From an uncultured Lachnospiraceae bacterium (lineage in GTDB: Bacteria > Bacillota > Clostridia > Lachnospirales > Lachnospiraceae), in NCBI GenBank assembly GCA_902784025.1, contig CACZTF010000200.1:1-8496 (forward strand): a DNA stretch of 8,496 nt, in the 5' to 3' direction. Below are positions 1-5,156 of the stretch, piece by piece. The notes below the pieces were generated by a model. That model did not search any database, was not told the origin of the DNA, and saw only the letters and a list, made by a program, of their open reading frames with translations. The translations under genes were made by a program, and so were the position numbers. The first letter of the stretch is position 1. Each line of letters starts with the position of its first letter.

Positions 1-614
1 CCGATGCTTACATTATCTTCATCTGCAGCATCAGGATTTCTCGGGGATGCTGTAGTGGCATCACCAAGAGTATCGCCAGTGATTTCCTTCTTATCCTCGG
101 TAGTTCCCCACTTGATATCAATACCGTTGATATCATTGACTACCTTGACAACATTAAGTGCCTTGGTATCAATCTTCTCAGGGTTCTCGCCGTATTTTGC
201 AAGTTGTGTAACATCAACCATTACATAGTAACCAGTAGCCAGATTTGTAAGCTGCTGCCCCTTTTTGATCGTGCCGCGGCCATCCGAAGATGTGTCAACA
301 ACTGCTGCGACAGCCTGTGCAACATCCTGATCACTCAGCCCTGCCAGACTATCGATGAATGCCTGTGCAGTCCCTTCCTTGGCAGCTGCAGTTGCATCAG
401 CACCCCATGCAGGATTGCCAAGCTGTTTAGATCCCTCTTCAGCGAGGGTACCTGTCAAAACCTGAAACACCTTATACTCATGTGTATCAGTATCTTTGAC
501 AGAAATCGTGTGTCCTGTCGGGGCAGGTGTTTCACCACCGCCTGTATCTCCTGATGCAAATGCAGTCACGCTCATCATCGTGAGCACCATAGCCATGGCG
601 ATTACCAGGGCCAT
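1..614 (-). CDS. Fimbrial isopeptide-type pilin, N-terminal 204 residues (3' end outside window)
   Basis: The minus strand is open from ATG at 614 to the window edge. The product starts with a hydrophobic stretch (MALVIAMAMVLTMMSVTAFA) ending in a signal-peptidase-like site. A Thr/Gly/Pro linker follows, then a beta-rich region with the wording of Gram-positive major pilins: YKVFQVLTGTL at about residues 44-54, a helical insert, and TGYYVMVDVT at about 130-139. Proteins of this kind are exported, welded by internal Lys-Asn isopeptide bonds, polymerised by class C sortase and anchored to the wall. The C-terminal LPxTG end is not visible, so the sortase signal is inferred. The visible signal peptide has no positive charge, and a basic stretch lies just upstream in another frame (636-616). 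The start is therefore doubtful and the gene may be inactive. It is separated from the genes to its right by terminator-like repeats and a candidate RNA, so it is probably its own transcription unit. Confidence 0.72.
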   Translation of the reverse strand, partial: MALVIAMAMVLTMMSVTAFASGDTGGGETPAPTGHTISVKDTDTHEYKVFQVLTGTLAEEGSKQLGNPAWGADATAAAKEGTAQAFIDSLAGLSDQDVAQAVAAVVDTSSDGRGTIKKGQQLTNLATGYYVMVDVTQLAKYGENPEKIDTKALNVVKVVNDINGIDIKWGTTEDKKEITGDTLGDATTASPRNPDAADEDNVSI

Positions 615-640
615 AATTCTTTATGATCGTTTTTATTTTA

Positions 641-688
641 TCCTCTCTCTGGTGGCCAGGCCTTATAACATCGCTTTTCGTCGGCCAC
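641..688 (-). promoter_or_regulatory. Pilin leader: hairpin and Shine-Dalgarno site
   Basis: AGAGAGAGGA at 650-641 is a strong ribosome site. It is followed by TAAA and then ATA AAA ACG (636-628), exactly where a start codon would be expected, whereas the first in-frame ATG (614) is about 26 bases from the site. Directly upstream, GTGGCC (688-683) can pair with GGCCAC (657-652), giving a 6-bp stem next to the ribosome site. The stem could influence translation, but nothing here shows that it does. Confidence 0.45.
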
Positions 689-734
689 TTGTGTTGTTAA
701 AATAATTGTTTGCCGCCCAGCAATTTAAATGACG

Positions 735-1051
735 ATATCTTGCCGGCAGTGCCGGGTCAGACTTGGAAGGTAAGCCTTCCGAATAGAATAGAATGTTACA
801 TGCTTCGTGGTTTGGACTAGGTCAATGCTTTACCCCTTTTAAATCGCAGAAACCAAGGATACTGCCGCTCTCATGATTCCTTCGGGGATAAGCCGACTCC
901 GGGATATCCGTTGCGCTTTGAGGTCATGCCTGCAACACGAACAGTCTTCCTTTTGTCCCGAATCACCTGATCTGTCAATCGATTAACGGAACACATTTCT
1001 TCCTACCAACGGCAAGATATACTCGTCCCAATAAGGACGTGTATAATCTTA
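735..1051 (-). ncRNA. Candidate structured RNA, about 285-315 nt; orientation probably minus
   Basis: This stretch has no convincing reading frame but is dense in complementary segments. An 11-bp perfect inverted repeat (735-745 with 1010-1020) closes about 285 bases. Inside are 954-960 with 987-993 (7 bp, one G-U if read on the minus strand), 910-914 with 932-936 (GTTGC/GCAAC), and 765-770 with 775-780 (GGAAGG/CCTTCC, 4-base loop). Outside is 1018-1028 with 1035-1045 (10 bp, one mismatch), which shares three bases with the closing stem. The minus orientation is favoured by agreement with all neighbouring genes and a TATAAT at 1063-1058. The plus orientation gives a cUUCGg-capped stem near 880, so the strand is not settled. 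Size and context recall the raiA motif of Firmicutes, but this is a memory-based guess. It could also be a long 5' leader of the pilin gene. Confidence 0.45.
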
Positions 1052-1057
1052 GTCAAT

Positions 1058-1063
1058 ATTATA
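1058..1063 (-). promoter_or_regulatory. Candidate -10 box for the structured RNA or pilin transcript
   Basis: TATAAT is a perfect -10 hexamer on the minus strand, about 13 bases before the first stable hairpin of the candidate RNA. The best -35-like hexamer, TTGACG at 1090-1085, is 21 bases away, longer than the usual 16-18. The promoter is therefore plausible but weakly supported. Confidence 0.35.
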
Positions 1064-1076
1064 TTCCCTCTTAATC

Positions 1077-1126
1077 AAAAAAGGCGTCAAAACAAAAAAA
1101 AACGTGAACGAATCAGCCTTTTTTTT
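1077..1126. terminator. Bidirectional terminator-like inverted repeat
   Basis: AAAAAAGGC (1077-1085) is the exact complement of GCCTTTTTT (1116-1124), with a 30-base A-rich loop. A T-run follows the repeat on either strand (eight T on plus, six on minus). On the minus strand it would end transcripts coming from the 112-residue gene. On the plus strand it could end a transcript of the RNA region. The long loop makes it a weaker candidate than a classic terminator. Confidence 0.45.
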
Positions 1127-1136
1127 ATAGTTCTCT

Positions 1137-1160
1137 GCAAAAAGAAAGCCTTCTTTTTGC
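1137..1160. terminator. Perfect 10-bp hairpin downstream of the small-gene operon
   Basis: GCAAAAAGAA (1137-1146) and TTCTTTTTGC (1151-1160) are perfect complements around a 4-base loop. The hairpin sits about 80 bases after the TAA of the 112-residue gene. The stem is AT-rich and no T-run follows on the minus strand, so it may work together with the repeat at 1077-1126, or may protect the 3' end of the transcript. Confidence 0.5.
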
Positions 1161-1238
1161 TTGTATGCCCACCTATTATCTGATATTTATTCTTGAACAC
1201 CTTGTTTTTCTATTTTTTATTTGAGTATTATCAGGATT

Positions 1239-1577
1239 TTATACAGAAGCTTCGTTAAAGCTCCATGACTGATCCATTGACAGAACCATGCTTTTGACAC
1301 TGTAGGGCGTAGCTCCTGCATCCGCCTTTGAGATATGCCGGAAAGGCACACCCCTCGCCCTTCCGCCACAATACGAAAGTGTAGATTTCACGGCGCGGGC
1401 CGCGAAAAATCTGCCGCATCCCAACCCCTTCGACACAATAAGCTCCATCCGCCATCCGCCATTATCATATTTATTCAGGGACATGTTTTGGTTGCCAGAA
1501 CCAAGATGAATTGATATACGGTCAGATTCTATCTGAGCCTGGTCCTCCTTTTTAAACAAATTACTAAATATGGCCAC
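1239..1577 (-). CDS. Hypothetical protein, 112 residues, GTG start
   Basis: I do not recognise this protein. The start is GTG at 1577, about nine bases after a CGGAGG ribosome site and 15 bases after the TGA of the SEC-C gene, so the two are probably co-transcribed and coupled. The N-terminus is charged (LFKKEDQAQIESDR), followed by a polar, Gly/Asn-rich middle. The second half, after about residue 43, is Arg/Ala/Ser-rich with two cysteines and no obvious membrane segment or signal peptide. Two perfect 7-base tandem repeats lie at the transition (1448-1461). A second frame is open from 1455 to 1255, so the C-terminal half could be read from a frame altered by slippage there. The first half is the better supported part. 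Function is unknown; the only clue is its place beside the metallopeptidase-like gene. Confidence 0.55.
   Translation of the reverse strand: MAIFSNLFKKEDQAQIESDRISIHLGSGNQNMSLNKYDNGGWRMELIVSKGLGCGRFFAARAVKSTLSYCGGRARGVPFRHISKADAGATPYSVKSMVLSMDQSWSFNEASV
1445..1461. repeat. Two tandem copies of a 7-bp unit inside the 112-residue gene
   Basis: TCCGCCA occurs at 1448-1454 and 1455-1461, with a partial copy (CCA) before it. Gain of one unit would shift the minus-strand frame into the second open frame that ends at 1255. Loss of one would lead to an early stop (TGA within about 20 codons). Two copies is a very short array, so slippage is possible but unproven. Confidence 0.6.
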
Positions 1578-1592
1578 CTTAAGTACCTCCGG

Positions 1593-2306
1593 TCACCTAT
1601 AATCAGCATGGTATTCTTTACATTTACATTTTTTATGTTTCAAACCACTACCACACGGACACTGCGCATTCCTGTCTATCTTTGGAGGCTTCCTCACTGT
1701 CGTCTGCTTTTGCGCAAAACTAGCAAATGTCTTATTGATGTGATTCAACGCTCTTCGAATCTCTGGTTTCTCTTGCTCATATCTATATGCGTCAGGGGCT
1801 GTATTGTCAGGAAGTCCAAGATAGATGCTTATAGGCTTGTTAACATTCATCAGGTTAACCATAATCAAGCCATAGGCATTTGCATCCCTTTCACACCACT
1901 GATCCGCATTTGCCTTTCTGGATACCGCGTCGCCTCTATTGGAAATGTAGTGTGCAAATTCATATTCCCATTGTTCTATTTCTTTTTGGCTATCTCTTTC
2001 AACCCTACCAGTTTTACGGTATCGCTCTATAACAAAATGTTGATGAAAATGCCGTAGTTCATGAAATAAAATGAACTCATATTCTGCGACATTCTCCTGA
2101 AGGCACTTCTCTGCCCACTGCATGTTAACAAATATCCGATTATGCTCATAATTACTGACAGCGGATATTTCTTCCGCTACAAAATGCTCTGATGGATACC
2201 TTTCGACTTACATTTCAGGAATGCCGTGCGGGAGAAATATCACTGTTCTCGCAAAATCATAGCATTCCTGAAATATCTCAAACATTTTTACAATAGAATC
2301 CTGCAA
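1593..2306 (-). pseudogene. HExxH metallopeptidase-like protein with C-terminal SEC-C motif, interrupted by in-frame TAA
   Basis: The natural start is TTG at 2306, seven bases after GGAGG and just after the TAG of the 99-residue gene. The frame runs 32 codons, meets TAA at 2210-2208, then continues open to TGA at 1593, for about 237 codons in total. After the stop the first ATG is at 2123. Counted from that ATG, HELRH (residues 21-25) and the downstream CERDANAYG (E78) give a gluzincin-like HExxH...E arrangement. CPCGSGLKHKKC (155-166) is a SEC-C zinc-binding motif, ending in CKC rather than the usual CC or CH. No signal peptide is seen, so it is likely cytoplasmic. ImmA-like proteins share the HExxH...E-x2-A-N pattern, but I cannot assign a substrate. 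The ATG at 2123 has no ribosome site. The gene is therefore disabled, read through, or affected by a base error. Confidence 0.7.
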
Positions 2307-2320
2307 AAATAATCCTCCTG

Positions 2321-2620
2321 CTATATTGCCAAATCCAAAGGCAAATCGCTGATGTCCTTCAGACGCTTGCCCTCTGTAAGCACTTTCAACGTTTCCATTG
2401 CATCTTCAGCACCGATTTCTTTCACTGCTTCGATTTGTTCATAAAGTGCGAAAGGGTAAATGTATTCAATATCTCCAGTTCCCAGTGCCAAATATGCTAT
2501 CCTGGCAAGCATAGGTCGTCTGTCACAACAACAATATGCGAAAGGTTGCCTTTCCTGTTCAGGATAAGGTTTAGCGCTTATGTACGGCAGTTCTGAACAG
2601 GGTCTGAACGAATCGTCCAT
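2321..2620 (-). CDS. Hypothetical protein, up to 99 residues
   Basis: I do not recognise this protein. The frame runs from ATG at 2620 to TAG at 2321. The TAG lies directly before the ribosome site of the metallopeptidase-like gene, so the two are tightly coupled. The N-terminal part is Pro/Tyr-rich with a CCC triplet (residues 30-32). From about residue 36 (MLARIAYLALGTGD) it looks like an ordinary alpha-helical cytoplasmic protein ending in SDLPLDLAI, with many acidic and leucine residues and no membrane segment. No convincing ribosome site precedes the ATG at 2620, nor the internal ATG near 2515. This may therefore be the C-terminal part of a longer gene whose 5' portion, perhaps the 54-residue ORF just upstream, has been put out of frame. 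The C-terminal two thirds look coding. Confidence 0.45.
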   Translation of the reverse strand: MDDSFRPCSELPYISAKPYPEQERQPFAYCCCDRRPMLARIAYLALGTGDIEYIYPFALYEQIEAVKEIGAEDAMETLKVLTEGKRLKDISDLPLDLAI

Positions 2621-2646
2621 TTCGCAGAGACAGATTCATGAAGAAT

Positions 2647-2811
2647 TTACAATATGCCATTCTTTTGTCTCAAATCAGCCATGGTGCAGGCATTATTACC
2701 CACGAACACGTCCGGCGTATTGACTTCTTCATCAGGTTCTGCATCAAGAAATTTCCACATCAGACGCAACCATATAGCCGTTTCCCATGCTTGCAGCCAG
2801 TTTGCTGCCAT
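2647..2811 (-). CDS. Small Trp-rich ORF, 54 residues
   Basis: ATG at 2811 opens a frame of 54 codons ending in TAA at 2647. The composition looks like real protein: five Trp in the first 27 residues (WLQAWETAIWLRLMWKF), then an acidic segment (DAEPDEEVNTPDVF) and a polar end. It begins exactly where the epimerase remnant loses homology, and a TGA lies three codons before the ATG. There is no good ribosome site. It may be a small gene, or the displaced N-terminal or internal part of the gene that continues at 2620 in another frame. Function is unknown. Confidence 0.35.
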   Translation of the reverse strand: MAANWLQAWETAIWLRLMWKFLDAEPDEEVNTPDVFVGNNACTMADLRQKNGIL

Positions 2812-2813
2812 AA

Positions 2814-2909
2814 ACCATAATCATGCTCAAGTAATGCCGTGTCTGCATAAGTCACGGTCAAATCCCCCGGCAGCATCGGCACCAGCTCCTGATGCGCTGC
2901 GAAATCATA
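2814..2909 (-). pseudogene. C-terminal remnant of UDP-glucuronate 4-epimerase-like protein
   Basis: Thirty-two codons on the minus strand read like the C-terminal region of nucleotide-sugar epimerases of the UDP-glucuronate 4-epimerase type: YDFAAHQELVPMLPGD followed by TVTYADTALLEHDYG. Intact relatives have about 330-360 residues, with an N-terminal Rossmann fold (GxxGxxG) and a YxxxK active site, and end with a helix after this point; none of that is present. The frame loses resemblance after the DYG codons (about 2814) and ends in TGA soon after. On the other side it runs into an unrelated hydrophobic stub at about 2915. The piece has no start of its own and is a deletion scar. It implies that an epimerase for a uronic-acid sugar once belonged to this locus. 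Confidence 0.62.
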
Positions 2910-2914
2910 CCACA

Positions 2915-2971
2915 CTACAACACAACACAAAGCAGAAGAATATATACGGATCTTTTCAGAAAAACCTTCAT
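2915..2971 (-). pseudogene. 18-codon N-terminal stub of a lost membrane or secreted protein
   Basis: ATG at 2971 follows a good ribosome site (GAGGAAG, six bases upstream) and lies 15 bases after the TGA of the acyltransferase. It encodes MKVFLKRSVYILLLCVVL and then TAG at 2917-2915. Basic residues followed by a hydrophobic run are typical of a signal peptide or first membrane helix. The frame stops where the epimerase remnant begins in another frame. I read it as the beginning of the next gene of the operon, joined to foreign sequence by a deletion. An 18-residue hydrophobic peptide gene is a less likely alternative. Confidence 0.45.
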
Positions 2972-2985
2972 CTGGCTTCCTCAGT

Positions 2986-4101
2986 TCACCTCTCCAGCCA
3001 TTTTCCGACTACAGCTGTAACTATCCTTTCCGCCCACTGGCAGAAACTGTCAATCTTCAACAGTTTAAAAACCAGTATCCGAAATCGCCCGATCACGCTT
3101 CCTGAAAGCCAAATAACAACCGCTGTCCCTATGACAGCACCGGGCATCAGTACCGGGTTCAAGGCAAGGTATTTTATAAAAGCACCGATAATCACGTTCT
3201 CTCTTATCAGAGGTTCATCATGGATAAGATATACGTCAAGGGATACCGGGGATAAAAAAGCGATAGCCTTTTTTATCGATATGCCAATACGTAAGTCTTT
3301 AAATGCCAGCACAAGAAATACAGCGCAGACAATGATGAATGGGGATGTATAGTTGACCAGCCGGACAGACTCTGTATACTCATGGGTTTTCAAATATCGA
3401 AAATGTTCTGTCCCCATCTTCGCGATCCATACAAATATGACAGAAAGCAGGTAGACAGAGAAATACCTCACTGTGCCTCCGTTCCTTCCAACATCGTATT
3501 TCCGTATATATGCTCCAGCAACATACATCAATGCAAGCCAGAGGAAACTGTATCCTTCGTTGGTATAGGCAAACTGCTTATGATAAACTGTCTGCATCAC
3601 AGAGAAAAGGATAAATGCAATGAGTAGAAACCTCCTTGCACCAGCCCTGTCCAGACTTTCCATCATCCTGTCCAAAAATGGCATGAAAAAGAACAGACAG
3701 AAATATGCTGTGCAATACCAATAAACCTCGTAACCAAAAGGGAGGAAAGCATTTCTGACAACTTCCCTCGTCACCAGTCCAGAACTGATAAAAGCAAAGA
3801 TGGCGGTTGTGAGCAACGTATAAAAAATAAGCCGAAGATACATACTGATGAAGCGTGATATCCTGTGAGTCCTTCCATACCCGACATATCCTGAAATAAT
3901 CCCATAAGCATTCACCGCACAGAACACTCCCGCTTCCAAGAACCAGGCTTCTTTGTACTGAGGGCAGAACCATTCCACCTCCCGAAGAATGCCTCCGTGC
4001 AGCAGTACATGGTGGATTACAATCATAACCATACATATGATCCTGAGGAGGTCGATACCATAATTCCGTTCAGAATCAACATTTTTCAGACTATCCGGCA
4101 T
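2986..4101 (-). CDS. Acyltransferase 3 family membrane O-acetyltransferase (second copy), 371 residues
   Basis: This is an integral membrane protein of the acyltransferase-3 (OafA/WecH-like) family, which transfers acetyl or similar groups to sugar hydroxyls of surface glycans. The diagnostic R-x10-H pattern is visible in the first helix (R20 and H31, within GIDLLRIICMVMIVIHH). About nine or ten hydrophobic segments follow, and a DVYLIHDEP motif sits near residue 295 in the last third, as is common in the family. Length is normal. The start is ATG at 4101, six bases after GGGGGAT, overlapping the end of the glycosyltransferase frame by 16 bases, so it was translationally coupled to that gene. 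The frame is intact to TGA at 2986. The acceptor sugar cannot be told from sequence. Confidence 0.85.
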   Translation of the reverse strand: MPDSLKNVDSERNYGIDLLRIICMVMIVIHHVLLHGGILREVEWFCPQYKEAWFLEAGVFCAVNAYGIISGYVGYGRTHRISRFISMYLRLIFYTLLTTAIFAFISSGLVTREVVRNAFLPFGYEVYWYCTAYFCLFFFMPFLDRMMESLDRAGARRFLLIAFILFSVMQTVYHKQFAYTNEGYSFLWLALMYVAGAYIRKYDVGRNGGTVRYFSVYLLSVIFVWIAKMGTEHFRYLKTHEYTESVRLVNYTSPFIIVCAVFLVLAFKDLRIGISIKKAIAFLSPVSLDVYLIHDEPLIRENVIIGAFIKYLALNPVLMPGAVIGTAVVIWLSGSVIGRFRILVFKLLKIDSFCQWAERIVTAVVGKWLER

Positions 4102-5081
4102 TGCTTATCCCCCGCAATCAGGATCATCGGGTCCCCTTTTTCTTCAATGATGTATCTCGGCCAGCTTTTTGTCTCCACATAGATCTTTCCTACATACTCT
4201 CCAATCACGCCCAGACTGATCTGCCGGATACCTCCGACCAAAGTCGTTCCGATGAAGCTACTCGGCAAGCCCACGACCACATACCCGGTCGCCCAGGAAA
4301 TCAGTGCATAGATGATTAATATCAGGGGCAAAAATACGGTTACTCCGCCAAGCACAGTGATGATATGGATTGGCTTAACGGAGAATCTTGTAATCCCGTC
4401 AAAAGCCAGCGTGAGCATCTTGGAGAGTAGGTACCTGCTTTTTCCTGCCAGTCGTTCATGCCGCTGGTACTCATCATATGTACTCTTGAATCCAATCATC
4501 GGAAACATTCCCGGAGAAAAATATTCACTTCCTTGTAATTTGCCAGTTCATCCAGTACTCTGCTCGATACCAATCTGTAGTCCACCTGGTTATATACGGC
4601 TTCGCCGCCGAGTTTATTCAAGAGCTTATAGAACCTCTGCGCCATCATCCTCTTAAAGAACGTATCCGAAATCCTGTCATTTCTCACGACATACACGCCC
4701 TCACAGCCGTCATGATACTGGCACACCATCTAATCCATGGCATTAATATCATCCTGCCCATCGCAGTCGATGGAGATTGTGATATCGGCGTATTCTTTCA
4801 CTTTCAACAGACCGGTAAGTAAAGTGCTCTGGTAGCCTCTGTTTCTGGAAAGTTTTATAGCTGTGAATACCGGATCTGAATCACATCGATTCTCCAGTAC
4901 TTCCCATGTCCTGTCCTTGCGGCCGTCGTTGACAAACAGGATCCTGCTGTCTTCCGCTATCTGACCTGCCGTAGACAACGCTGCCAGCTTCTCCTTAAAC
5001 ATTGGAGCTGTCACAGGCAGTACTTCTTACTCGTTATAGCAGGGTATCACGATATAGAGTTTCCTATTTTTTATTCTGCAT
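4086..5081 (-). pseudogene. GtrB-like family 2 glycosyltransferase, broken by two stops and two frameshifts
   Basis: When the frames are joined, the product is a membrane-bound GT2 enzyme of the GtrB/ArnC type, which loads a sugar from a nucleotide donor onto polyprenyl phosphate. Visible motifs in order are LYIVIPCYNE, LFVNDGRKDRTW, LSRNRGYQ, SIDCDGQDD (metal-binding acidic cluster), FFKRMMAQRFYKLLNK, YRLVSSRVLDEL, GFKSTYDEYQRHERLAGKSR, then two C-terminal membrane helices and LGVIGEYVGKIYVET. Lesions are: one extra base in the A6 run at 5072-5067, which separates ATG 5081 (with an AAAGG site) from the catalytic frame; TAA at 5029-5027, in place of a residue after CYNE; TAG at 4732-4730 after NAMD; and one missing G at about 4512-4510, before GMFPMIGF. 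The last open piece (4508-4086) ends in TGA. Full length would be about 330 residues, normal for the family. Confidence 0.85.
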
Positions 5082-5156
5082 TCAAAAAACCTTTTTCCCT
5101 ATAATTCTCATTTATATTCGGCCCCTACAATACGGCCAATAGATCTTTACATAACG

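Noticed and set aside
4..705. Three short plus-strand frames opposite the pilin gene
   Set aside because: The Ser/Cys-rich composition is typical of complements of Ala/Thr/Asp-rich coding DNA, and the minus strand reads as a pilin.
735..1045. Known c-di-GMP riboswitch, signal recognition RNA, 6S RNA or RNase P RNA
   Set aside because: I looked for their hallmark conserved segments on both strands and did not see them; the multi-hairpin layout does not fit the single long rod of 6S RNA.
1608..2057. Plus-strand open frame of 149 codons opposite the SEC-C gene
   Set aside because: It is a shadow of the clearly coding minus frame, which carries HELRH and the SEC-C cysteines.
2654..3352. Long plus-strand open frame of 232 codons
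   Set aside because: It lies antisense to the acyltransferase and the epimerase remnant, is rich in Ser/His/Asn in the manner of a shadow frame, has no ribosome site and shows no domain.
2208..5029. Reassigned stop codons (TAA/TAG read as Gln or Glu) to explain three in-frame stops
   Set aside because: TAA and TAG also serve as apparently true terminators in this window (TAA for the phosphoglycerol transferase and the 112-residue gene, TAG for the 99-residue gene, placed right beside ribosome sites). Recoding also cannot explain the single-base frameshifts in the same genes.
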